A DNA stretch of 64,000 nt from Phoebastria nigripes (taxonomy: Eukaryota; Chordata; Aves; Procellariiformes; Diomedeidae): contig JAYKAV010003266.1 of assembly GCA_035582835.1 (NCBI GenBank), forward strand, positions 1,093,385 to 1,157,384. The letters run 5' to 3'. Each line of letters begins with the position of its first letter. Positions within the stretch are counted from its first letter, which is position 1. Positions 50,708 through 61,399 of the stretch are shown here, piece after piece. The notes under the pieces were generated by a model. The model saw nothing but the letters and a program-made list of their open reading frames with translations, was not told where the DNA came from and searched no databases. The translations under genes were made by a program, and so were the position numbers.

Positions 50708-51439
50708 GTTTTATATTAACTTCATAATAATTACAGTTATTACTGAATTCATGTATACCAAAGAGGTTACAGCTCCCTGGGAAAGCTCATAATATTATTA
50801 ATGGATATGCCATTCCATTGGCGTTATCATGTAACAAGCTATTTCAAACATTTTTACACTAAACAGCATACCTCCGAAAACTCACGGACTTGTGCACGGT
50901 TGCTGGGAGCAGCAGCAGTCACACACACCTGGCACACACGTAACCGTCCTTTGAAACAACTGCTGTACAAAGCACTAGTAGCACAACCCAAGAACAGTAA
51001 GAAGTGCTGCCTTTATTTAAAGCAGTGAAATTAAAACTAAAGATTTTTAGTACAGAGGAATGGTGTGGGAAATTAAGGAACTGTTGCTAGCTGTGGAGAA
51101 CCAATGGAAAGGAAGATCTTGTCTTTAAGAGACAGTAAGGAACTCGCCCAGCCTGTTCCCATACCTTCCATGCGATTAATTGCAGAGATTTAATTTCTGT
51201 GGGCATGTGTTCGCATCAGCAGACAAACTTTTCCATCAGCTTAGAAGAGGTGACCCATCTACAGAGCAGCTGTTAGTGTTGCTTAAAGATCTGGAGAGTG
51301 GCTAAAGAAGTCAGGAAAGGTCATCTTCGCACCAGAAGCTGGGGGAGGAAAGCCGGCTGCTGGCAGCAGCCAGGGAAATTCTGAGACAAGGGTAAAAAAT
51401 GTTTACGACGGGGACNGTCAAAGATTGGGGCAGCTCCAT
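50708..51439. other. AT-rich non-coding stretch
   Basis: The left part contains TAATTA (50728-50733) within CATAATAATTACAGTTATTA, a small homeodomain-type cluster. The rest is featureless. Confidence 0.35.
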
Positions 51440-51530
51440 CTCGTCCCATCTCCCCACGCGCGGCACGGCCGAGGCCACCTCCACGGCCCCCCGCGGCCGG
51501 GCGCTGCCGGGCCCCCGCACGGATAACGAG
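51440..51530. promoter_or_regulatory. Dense CpG islet
   Basis: About 16 CpG dinucleotides in about 90 bp with very high GC, bounded on both sides by AT-leaning DNA. It has the same character as the islets near 45.4 and 46.9 kb. Confidence 0.5.
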
Positions 51531-53159
51531 CAGGTTGTGGAAGCAGGAATTCAGTCTCACATGTGCGGTGTCAAAGTGACATAAATTCAGACTGGGCCCA
51601 TAGCCTCCCATTGATTTTTACTGTAAATCTAATACTTGGAGCCTGCCATCAAATGAATTGTTGCACATAAAACCCAACCATACACATGATAGGAGTAAAA
51701 TTAGACAGCAGGTCTGTTCCAGGACTGTAGCAATTTCCTCCATAATGTCAGACTATAGCAACACATACATATTTCAAAAAAATTAAATTGCTATTAAACT
51801 TTCTGACCATCTTTGTAAATTAACCTCTCTTTCATCTCGGCAAGAGCTAGCTTTTGATTTAGCAGGAAATAATTTTTTGAGCAGTTTCCAGACTTCTTCC
51901 ATTAGGCGTTTGGGCTGTGGTCAATAAGNCTGAGTTAATTACCTGCTTAAAAGAGATCATGCTTCTGTGCGAACTGGTGGCTCATCTGCACTGCAAGTAC
52001 TGGTTTTCTCCCCTTCTACTTAAAGGCGAAGCCAGCCCCCGGGGACAGCCCCCGCGGGAGCTCTAGGCACAATTTGCACTTCATTTTTCCAGTGCAGAAC
52101 CGGGACCGGCAGCCCTTGGCCATCAGGTCTCAGGAGGGCAGCTGAGCGCATCCCAGCAGTCGGATTTGTCGTAACCCAGAGCTCCTTCCCATCCCGCGGG
52201 CTGGGAGGGCGAGCGGAGCGGTGCTGCAGCCTGCACAGGCTGCGGGCAGCACCCTAAATAACCACCCAGCTTCAGCAAGTGGTTTTCCCACAAAGAAATA
52301 GAGCATTTCTTGTGAAAACTAAGGCAACAGGTCCCGCAGCAGGAACCTTTCTTGGTGTGCTCTGCACGACCCTCCAAACTGATGCCGAACAGGTCACTGT
52401 CAGGCACGGCTTTGGTGGGACGTTTCTCTGGCCGTCAGCAGGTGCGAGGTCTCTAAGCCGCCTCTCGTAAGATCGCTGCCGCCTTCTGCCTTTCCCCAGA
52501 GGAGGCTCCTTCCTCAAAACGCATTCTGTAACCAAAGGTACAAATGCAAATATTAGAAACTAGGCCACTGCAATCTGCTGTGACCGGCTCAGCTAAGCCT
52601 TCTCTCATAAAAAAGACCGACTGAGCTGCAAGCAGCTGGCGGCGGATCGGGCTGTTTGTGAGCACCGGAACACAGGGACACATTGCTTCCCATGGCCACG
52701 AGTGCTGCGAAGCTCAGGCACATTGTAATAAATTGCTGCAACACAGGGGAAATGATGTGACCTAAAGCAAACGATCCACCAACTGCGATGCCTGAAGTCG
52801 GACACCAGCGACATTTTATGGTATCGTTGCTTCGACAGGTGAAACAAAGGTATGCTCAGGGGTAAGACACGCAGCTCCCATGGGCTTCCATAGCAAACAT
52901 CAGGTATTCAGCAGTGTTTAACAGCCTGATGTGCTTATTTGGGAACCCTTTATCTGCATCCTGAAATCTCACCTCTCTGATAAGCTGCATAAGAAGATCT
53001 GACTACTGGTGTGCTAACTTCGTGACATAATTTGCTCTAGATTTACACCCGAATCTTTGCTTTTGTGTTCATGCATTCACAGCTTCAGCCACAAATCAGC
53101 AGCCCATGTGCTCGGCCTGTGCAATCAAGGGGAAAAAGCAACACCAAAGAGATGGACTC
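51531..53159. other. Non-coding stretch, nothing specific
   Basis: AT-rich to about 51960 with some TTAATT cores near 51934, then mixed, with CpG-richer spots near 52030 and 52190. An ATGCAAAT octamer-type site lies near 52543. No gene recognised. Confidence 0.4.
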
Positions 53160-53176
53160 TTTTTTTTTTTTTTTTT
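53160..53176 (+). repeat. T17 homopolymer
   Basis: Seventeen consecutive T. Identical in length to the T tracts at 58731 and 61318. No adjacent retroelement sequence recognised on either side. Confidence 0.9.
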
Positions 53177-54711
53177 GTGGTCTTTCATGTGAAAGTCTTG
53201 GCCCACGACCAGACAAGGCTGTGTCCAAACCAGGTGAACCCTCATTTATCCAGTATCAACAAAGCCCTAATTGAGAGATCAATTGGGAACCTGCCTCTTC
53301 ACGCGCAATTTGGAGAGCTGACAAAGCCACCTGTAGGGGCTGGAAAATAAGTTCTGCCTCATTACGAAAGAAATTGCATCTAAATGAAAAACAACATATA
53401 ATAAGAGCTCTAAAATGCCTGCAAAATGCTGCCAACCAGACAGGTAATCCAATGATATATAGCACACACCATGTCTTTGACAAGGGTCACCCTTAATTAT
53501 TCAGCAATTGAAGGAGCTAAACGCATTTCCCCAAAGGCTTACATGTTTTTTATTATGATGTGTAAATTCCAGGGCAGAGAATTAGCTGGCCAGAATCTAA
53601 GAATTGCATCTCTCTGATAGATTAAAACGTAAATAATCATATGTATAGCAAAGCAGAGGCACATTAACCAGGCTTCTCGCTAACATTTTGAAAAGATTTC
53701 TAAGTCAGGATACCCTTCAAACATTCCCCTCCCCTTCTGTTTGGCTGTAGCTGTTATTAAAATTTTAATGGCCTAAACTGCAAAAGATTTATTAAACCTG
53801 CGGAAGGCTGGGTTAGCACATCTGCCAGGCTCTGCAGAGGGAGTTCACGACGGCGGTCCTCGCTGCAGCAGGCGCCAGTTGGACGGACACAGCCTTCGTG
53901 TTCCATCACTGCGATAAAAGCTACGGGCTCCTCACCAAGAGGAACGAGAAATAGATGTGGGTTCGGTGTGGGGAGAGACACATCTTGAAGTTGTGCAGTG
54001 CACTTCATCCAGAAATTTTATCTTCCTTTGCTGAAAAATACACACTTCGTAATTACTTCCACAAGTAAATTTAATCTCATCATATCTTCCTTATGTGTGA
54101 TTCAGGGCGGGGTTTATTATTGGTTTTTTAAAGCATCTACTACAGTTGTGTGCACACGGGAGCAAGTCCAGCTGCCGAGGAGGCCAGGCCCATACGGATT
54201 TTCCCAGTCCGTTTGGTGGAGTGCCTTGGTTTGCACGAGTGGGACCGGCTGAGCAGGAGGAGGAGAAAGGTTGTTCCCTCTTGCTGCAGTCTTTCATAAA
54301 TCTGAGGGAATACAGCCAGCCCCGTGCCAGTTTCTGGGCTGCAAAATGAGATCAGGATAATAAAAGACATGCTGGAAATAGACAATAATGGTAAAATGAT
54401 GTTTTGACATGGAGGCCATATATGGTTGATGGGAAAAAATGAACAAAGTAGATGATAGAGGAGGTGCTGGAAAAATAGTCTCTAACAGCTGATTAGACTC
54501 CTATTCAGCAGGTCCCAGACAAATGTGATAGATTTCATAGAATAAATCCCTAGCTGTCTTGGTTTATCTCCACGCTTCTCCGCTTTCTTTCCTTTAGGAT
54601 CACATAATCTCTTTCTTTTCCTTTCTGAGGTCTGTGTTTCCATTGTATCCTGCCAGTGCAAATACCCTGTTCTGTGGCCTGCCAAAGCCAGCAGATGAAG
54701 TTACGAAGACC
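53177..54711. other. Non-coding stretch, partly TAAT-rich
   Basis: The part at 53330-53770 is AT-rich with CTTAATTATTCAG near 53492 and TTATTAAAATTTTAATGG near 53754, weakly enhancer-like. The rest is mixed and featureless. Confidence 0.32.
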
Positions 54712-55260
54712 GGGGGTCACCTGGACGCGGAGCTGCTGCCGGAGCAGAGCTCGGCAGCTTGGCTCAGCCCACCCCTGCGGCCAGTCCCGGCGCTGGCCGC
54801 TGCCCAGGCGCGTACCTGGGCAACCGCGCCGTGCGGATGCTTGGGGAGACGCTGTTGGTCCTCTCAGGGGATGACGGCGAAAGCAGAAGCCCCCATTGCT
54901 GCGAGCACAGGGTCACCCCGAGGAGCCCTTGCGGCAAAGCGCTGCGTGCCCGCGCTGGCAGGGTGCCCAGCCACCCTCCTTGCCTGCTCCCCTTCTCCCA
55001 AGCCCCTCTGCTCCGCGTGGGTCTTGCGTTTGCCCTCTCATCTTCACACCAGCTGCACCCTCACCTGCCAAGCAGGACCCCAGCGCAGGACGCTGGTGCG
55101 GTGCCTACGCGTGCAGCCCCACGGACACCTCCACCGCTCCCCCGGCTCCCCTGCCTGGGGCTCTCCCGGGGAGCCGATGCCAGGGACCGGTGCCCAAAGA
55201 GGTTTTCCTTCCCGCTGGCTCTTTGCGATGATCTGCTGGTGAGATGGCNGCGTTGGCATC
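54712..55260. promoter_or_regulatory. CpG island-like segment
   Basis: About 41 CpG dinucleotides in about 550 bp at roughly 64% GC, with an observed/expected ratio near 0.7 by hand count. Two overlapping plus-strand frames of 202 codons each run through it in different phases. One opens from GTG (first ATG at 54871, leaving 123 codons) and the other from TTG. Two long overlapping frames in one strand are what GC-rich sequence produces, so no gene is called. One n lies at 55249. Confidence 0.5.
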
Positions 55261-55326
55261 CGTGCCTGCCCACTGCAGAACAACGCCTCAATGCAAGATT
55301 AATGAACAGAGGGGAACATTGTCAGC

Positions 55327-55380
55327 TATTAAAAATAAAAGGTACAAGACGGTGGTACTGTTATTAAAAATAAAAGGTAC
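55327..55380 (+). repeat. Direct repeat, 35-bp period
   Basis: TATTAAAAATAAAAGGTAC occurs at 55327-55345 and again, identical, at 55362-55380. A shorter GGTACTGTT also repeats at 55354-55362 and 55376-55384. This is a local tandem duplication at the right edge of the CpG-rich segment. A 19-base match at this spacing is not expected by chance. Confidence 0.9.
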
Positions 55381-55859
55381 TGTTGCAGACAGGAGTACCA
55401 CCAGCTGCATCGAGATCTATATTATTTAATAATGTACATTGAATTATTACAGGAATGTTTTTAAACCTGACTCTGCTCTCACATACACCGATGTAAGGCT
55501 ATTGCCGATTCATGATAATCCTCTAACCCCTGTTTCTTTTATTCTGTTCGCATATTTCTGCGTAGGCTCAATGTACTCAGCAAAGTACCAGTTTGTGCAA
55601 CAGCACCCCAATGCCCCGAGATTCACTTCTTGTTTCGTAACACTTCGGAAAAGCTTAGAAAACCAAGTGAAAACCAAGCCCAGAGACAGAAAGGTTACAC
55701 CAAGGTTAACGCTTACTGCAACGGGGCACTGCAGCATCAGCCAGGCTTGTGCCCGAAATCAAGTGCTACAAACACTGTGTTCCAGCTCAGCAGACCTGGG
55801 GTAATGGGTTTTTCATGGGCTAAACCAAGAGAGTGGGGAAAATATTTTCAANCAACCTG
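55381..55859. other. Non-coding stretch, nothing specific
   Basis: Short overlapping frames on both strands, including a 121-codon plus frame at 55439-55804, match nothing I know. One n lies near 55852. Confidence 0.35.
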
Positions 55860-56220
55860 AAAAACATTATCTTTTCTTTCAAAACGGAACGTCCCCCAAA
55901 ATTTGTTTCCGAGTTTCGTATTTTGTTGATTTTTCAATCTAAGCAAAACACTGGTTCATTTTTCAAGGGTTAGTATAATTTTTAAAGTAAATCTTACTAA
56001 TATTTTTTAAAAAATGTTATTTCAGACCTTAAAAATGTAGATGTTACATTTAATAAACATCAATAGTAAATGTTTTGACTTTCTGAAAAATGTTTTTGGA
56101 TTTTTTACACGCTGAAACGCTTTGAAAAATGCAACATGAATTTACAAGTACTTTCAGCTGATTCAAACCTGCATTTTTTTCAACAAATAAAACATTCAGC
56201 TGAAATGTTTTGCCCAACTC
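55860..56220. mobile_element. Possible decayed interspersed repeat, AT-rich
   Basis: Very AT-rich stretch built from variants of TGAAAAATGTTTT and TTTTTCAA, with inverted copies (CAGCTGAAATGTTTT near 56199, CAGCTGATTCAAAC near 56156). It ends in GCCCAACTCTAATG. The self-similar, inverted arrangement suggests an old DNA transposon or other ancient repeat. I cannot assign a family and see no terminal repeats or target-site duplication. Confidence 0.3.
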
Positions 56221-58719
56221 TAATGTTTGTCCTGTGCCTAAGGGTGAATTTCACTCTGTGCGAGTAACAATGCGGTGCAGACAAGATCAATAAAACTCAT
56301 ATTTCATTTTATTCACTGTCATGTTCCAAGCAAACCTGGCGCACAGCTGTGGCATTACCACACAACGCTCACAATGTATCTTTAATTCCATTGGAATGAG
56401 GAGCAAATTGCCTTTTAAATCCTGGTTATACCCCCGATTTGATGGTAAGCCCAGGGAATGATTGGAGTGTATAGCGGCGAGTGTGAATGCAGGCTGGGTG
56501 CCGGTGGGAGCCCAGGTTTGAACACTGGGAGCTGTGTCACCCCTTGGCTCGGGTGCAGCTCCTTCTGCTCGCACGGCCTTGACTCCAGCAGCTCCCCTTC
56601 CCCTCATAACCAAGCCAAGTCCAGAACAACGGAGCTGTGTTCTGCTCGTTATTTATCTGCAGAGAGCGCCCAGGCAGCTCCCCCGGGGACACGACACCTG
56701 CCTGCGGACGGCCCGGCAGGGACAGCCCGCTCCCGCCGCCATCTGATGCACGCTGGGGCTGGCGGAGGGATGAGAGCACTGCAGACCCCGGCCTCGTCAG
56801 GTGAAACCTGCCCCAGGATCGTGATGGACACCTGAAGTGCCACCTTCTCAGAAACGCTTTAATCCTAAATTACACCGGTTAAAGACCATTGCACATCTCA
56901 CAGCCGCGACGCACAGGTAACCCGCTGTGCTGGGAATGGCTGGTGTGTCAGAAACAGGTATTCATGCCGGAGTTCAAACACTGAACTTCCTCGCAAACAC
57001 CCTAATCCCGTCGCTGCTCCCTGCTGTATTTCTTGCTCTCCGCCCAGGGTCCCAGCAAGTCCCAGCCCTCCCCTTCAGCAATCCCGCTTCCGCTTGCAGA
57101 CCTGGAGTCCCACTGGAGATCATGACCCCCGATTTGGGAACTTTTGACTTGATGTTTCCCAAAGCCTCGTTGTTGCAGAGGAATAAATTGAATATTCACT
57201 GCTTTTGGATTACTGGGGAAAGCATTATGAAACGCTTCCAGTTTAGAAGAGACACCTGCACGTGGCACAGGCACGGCTCCCCAGAGCTCCCTGCGAGCGG
57301 GAGCTCACAGCACCACACGGCTTTCATGGCTTTGGCTTTCTTCTTAACACAGAGTCATTATTTAAACAAATAAACCAGCCAGCGTGTTCAGACCCAACAA
57401 CCTTCCAAGCACAAGCTGCAGCATGAAAGGCTGTTCCAGGGAGGGTCCCCATAAACCTGCAGGTCTGGGCAGCACCCGCCGTGCCGGCTGACGCCCACAC
57501 CACCGACCGCTCAGGGCTGCCGTGGGTACCGCAGCTCGGCACCGCCGCTCGGACAGCATCAGGCCTAACGAAGGACGGTGGCTTGATTTATTGGTTTTTT
57601 TAGAGCTGCAAAGCCACGGGCCAAGGAAGCACCTTCGTCTTTCTGAACAGCACTCCCACCATTTATTTTCATCTTCTAAACCCAGACTGACAAGGCTGGT
57701 GAATGGAGAGGACCAGTTTCTGCGGTTACTTGATGGGACAAACATTTCCGATTGCTCTACATCACCTGGCAAAACCAGTTTGGGGAGAGTGGGAGAGACC
57801 AGAGGAGTCCAGGCAGGGTCGGAGGAGCACTCAGTGGTGCGCACGCCGGGCTGGGCAGCCAGCACAGGAGGGATTCCAAAGGCTGCTTCGTCCTTTCACA
57901 TGCTGNGACCGTCTGCATCCAGCAAAGCCAAGCTCTGAGCTTCAGTCCTGTGGTTTGTTTCTCCTGCATGACAATGAGACCTCTACTACTTAGTCTTATC
58001 AAATGATGGGTATTTTCAGTCTCTCTCATCTCTACATGCTGTGGGAGACAGGGTGACAAGCAGGACAGTCAAGGAAAATTACCTAAAGAGACACCCCACC
58101 ACCAGCGAGTCCTGGCTGCTAGCCCATGGGACTCTCCTTCCTCATCCATGGGAGGATTTTGTATTTAAATCAGTTTTGCTTTAAAAAAACGCTGGTTCCA
58201 GGAACGCACTTCTGCTCAGCATCCTCTCAGAGGCTGCACGGATCAATACCGCGCTGCTCAGCTGCTGTAGCACACCATTATTATTACATTATAACACGTT
58301 GTACTGAGCTGATCTATTAGGCCTTCTGCTTTTTCAGGACTCTGTGAAGACTAGTGTTGTATCAAACTGGAATGAATTTAAATCAAACCACAAAAGCTAA
58401 TAATGGAGAAGGATCCTTGAGACATCAGTTTGCATGTGCCTGTGCGGTGAAGGATTTTTCTCCGTGCCATGTTTTGTGAGATGCAGCCACCCTGCTCTAG
58501 TTCCCAGGGCTGCAGCTCGCCAGGGTATAAGCTCAGGCCTCCGCAGCTGTGTGCCCACGGCAGCATCAGCTAGAAAGGGGTTGAAGGCAGAAGATGGGAC
58601 CACCAGCCTGTGCCGAGCTCTGTGCCACCGGCTAGCAAGGGGAAAGCACCACGTCCCTTTCCAGCCTTTCACTTCACTCCTCTGCTGCCTTCGCTGCTCC
58701 CTGCCATCCTACCCAAAAC
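56221..58719. other. Non-coding stretch, nothing specific
   Basis: Mixed sequence with GC-rich pockets at about 56520-56800 and 57460-57550. A minus-strand frame of 167 codons at 57362-57865 opens only from GTG. No gene recognised. One n lies near 57906. Confidence 0.4.
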
Positions 58720-58766
58720 AACTACAGGGATTTTTTTTTTTTTTTTTAATATGAACTACAAAGGGA
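58720..58766 (+). repeat. T17 tract between near-identical short direct repeats
   Basis: AACTACAGGGA (58720-58730) precedes seventeen T (58731-58747). AACTACAAAGGGA (58754-58766) follows shortly after, differing by a two-base insertion. The layout resembles a minimal retroposition scar on the minus strand or a slippage-mediated duplication. Only 6 bp separate the tract from the second copy, so no inserted body is present. Confidence 0.7.
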
Positions 58767-59569
58767 TTTCACAAATTGGTGAATTTGCATTTCTCATTCG
58801 GAAAACACTTCAGATAAAACAGATGAGAAGGGGGGAGTTGCCCAGAGGTTGCAATAACAACACAATAGTAAGGCCAGAAACTAATTTATGACCCTACCGC
58901 GCAGGGAGCTGCCGGCTGTTCGGTGACTTGTGTGCACTTGCTGCTGGAAGCAGCCCATCAAGGGACATGCTCCTGGCCACTCTGTCTGTGCAATGGAAGC
59001 AGGCTGCCGGAGACCAAAGTGTTTATCTGCCGGTCACTACCTCATACGGACAAGCACTTAGTTCGACACCTTTCTTTGGTAATTAAAAACCAAACAAACC
59101 AACACAAAACCCGCAGAACAGTTCTCACGTTATTTTCCTTTGCTCTTTCCACTTCGGAAAGTCTGACTAACTGGCATTTGCAGAGCGCTGTACTGGTACT
59201 TGCATCTCCCTGTTTCATTTACCGTCTTCAAACTGCTTCCCTTCCCCTTATCACAGCTGTAAACACGTATCACAGAGCCAATATTTACATTGCAAATGAA
59301 GACTGACTACATCTGGGATGAGTTTACCCCGTTTTGCTCTCTCCTCAATTATTTTTCCATTTGTAAGCTGTGATGGCGGCAGACACGTCGGGGTTCTGAT
59401 GCAGAGGCTGGGCACAGTGTCCAGCAGAGGAAAGGGGAGATGCAAAATGCCAATTTTTGCTTCACTACAGAAAGGTTTTTACAATGATGCAATGCTGTTA
59501 GAGAATGCCGAGGAACTGTTAATATGTTGGCCACGTTACAAAAATGTTTGGGTGATTAGCTCGTGAAAG
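58767..59569. other. Non-coding stretch, nothing specific
   Basis: No recognised gene. An ATTTGCAT octamer-type site lies near 58784. Confidence 0.4.
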
Positions 59570-59720
59570 GAGAGATCAATCCACTGGAGTGAAATAATTG
59601 TGGGTTCATTTTGCTACATGCTCTGTTCTGCATTTGATGACTAATTATCAGCATCTAATAAGAGAATGTTATCTTTAAATCATGTAAAGGTTAAATGCAT
59701 TGCTTTTACGCGATGCTGAA
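59570..59720. promoter_or_regulatory. Candidate conserved non-coding element, weak
   Basis: AT-rich with TAATTA (59642-59647), CATCTAATAAG and several TTAAA/AATCATG strings. No open frame. Confidence 0.3.
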
Positions 59721-61317
59721 GACTGCCCACGTGAGAAGGCTAAATATTTCTTCTATTGCATCTGTGTTTTATCTGTGTTGAGTGGAAAATACTCTGCTTT
59801 AAAAATACATTGTGGCTTCTTTGATTTCCTAAATAGATTTATAATTATCTCAAAATTGAACACACTCAGCTTCTGCACAAGTAACGACCACGCGCTGTCC
59901 TTCGCAGGAAGCGCAGCCTTTGGCGTACGTTCGCCGTGGTCTTCGGGTGCAGGAAATGGGGGGGAAGGAGATAAATCAGCACAGGTTTCTGTGTAGCGGC
60001 AGGGGCGAGGGCACGCACGTGGTCAGGCACTGCCGATACCGTGCCCCTCCACTGGGCTGGGTATTTTTTCCCCTGACCTGACTCTTTCTTAGGAAAAAAA
60101 ATGGGGCTGCGCTGGACAGAGCTGGAGCAAAGACTATGGAGACAGACAAACTGCGAATCTTTGGGACGTACCTGCATTGGCTTTTCTTTCCAATATAATC
60201 TGAAAGCTTTACAAGGTCCTGATCACACAGCATTTCTTTCCCTAAGGTGTTGCTATGCCAAGAACCATTAACCAAACCACTTGCACTCTGTGACACNCAT
60301 CTGCTGCTGAATACCTTTTTTATACTTACAATAATGTCCCCACATAGGCATAAGTTACCTCCTAAAAAACCTTTTCCATGAAGGTATTTGTTATTGATAT
60401 AAACAAAGAAGAGAAGAGAGGTGGAGGAAGAAAGAACAGAAACTCATTGGGCATCATCTTAAAATTCTGAGCATTTAAGTCTTTTTAAAATTTCAGATCA
60501 GGCACAGCCCGATTTAGGCCGGGGCGGCTTCTCCCTGCCCGTCACATCCCCACCGCTCTTCCACCCCATCGGCAGCAGCCGCCGGCAAGAGCTGGGCGAG
60601 CTGTGGGCACCTTTCTTCACGAACAAGAACCTTTAACCTCTGCTAAGAATGAACAAATTGGTGAGAAGCGAGAACAGCTCTCTCTCCATCCTTTCCCCGT
60701 GCCGACCCTGACACCCGGCTGCTGGCTGAGGCGGGAGATGGTCCATCTAGAGCCACGTCTGGACTCCACAGGGGCCATCCCTAAGTTTCCAGAAATTCAT
60801 CCTTGTTACAGCCATTACTTATGTAAGCCTTCTCTGCAGTCCATGGGGACAGACAGGCACCTCCAGAGTATAATTCAAAGAATAAAACCGAGGACTCAGG
60901 CTCCTGCTGTGAGTCACCATCGCAAAGAGCCTCTTGCCACCGGCTGGACTGAGAGCCAAGAGCAAATGGGATCTGATGGAGATACCAGAGTTAGATGCTA
61001 AAGCTGGCAGGATAAATCTGAGCCAATATCTACAGCGTGAGCATATCCTAAACCCCTTTCAAGATCCAGACCTTGAACCATCGCGCAAGCCCGGTGGTCA
61101 GTCAGGATATCGGACTTCTCTGTCCACACCAGCGAGGGGCAGAAAAGGTGAAGAGCTGGGAGAAGAAAGGCAAAAATTGTTCCCAGGTAATTCTGGCCCC
61201 GATCGGGAAGGGAAGAGCTGAGCTTCCTGGAAGATGTCCTGCTCTCACACGACCATATCGGTGTCACAGCCCAGGTTAATCTCATCGCTCAGTGCTTTTC
61301 TGAACTACTTCCAATTC
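59721..61317. other. Non-coding stretch, nothing specific
   Basis: Mixed sequence with a GC-rich pocket near 60510-60600. Plus-strand frames at 60603-61001 and 60934-61221 overlap each other and match nothing I recognise. Confidence 0.4.
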
Positions 61318-61334
61318 TTTTTTTTTTTTTTTTT
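61318..61334 (+). repeat. T17 homopolymer
   Basis: Seventeen consecutive T, followed by a pyrimidine-rich CTCCTCCAG. The whole tract resembles a strong polypyrimidine splice-acceptor context, but the sequence after the AG is not recognisably exonic. Confidence 0.9.
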
Positions 61335-61399
61335 CTCCTCCAGTCTGAGATTTAATCCTCCAGTGCAAATGGCATCCAGCCAAGTGCTTGCATTTCAGG

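Noticed and set aside
54527..54550. Possible CR1 3' end (TTTCATAGAATAAATCC)
   Set aside because: It lacks the repeated octamer end and the conserved upstream 3' region expected of avian CR1 elements.
54634..55367. Two overlapping 202-codon plus-strand frames
   Set aside because: They overlap in different phases, start at GTG and TTG, and lie in a CpG-rich segment where stop codons are scarce.
58431..58434. Search for RNA genes, CRISPR arrays, phage or plasmid modules and toxin-antitoxin pairs across the window
   Set aside because: Nothing of the kind was seen. The coordinates are only a placeholder, since the absence applies to the entire window.
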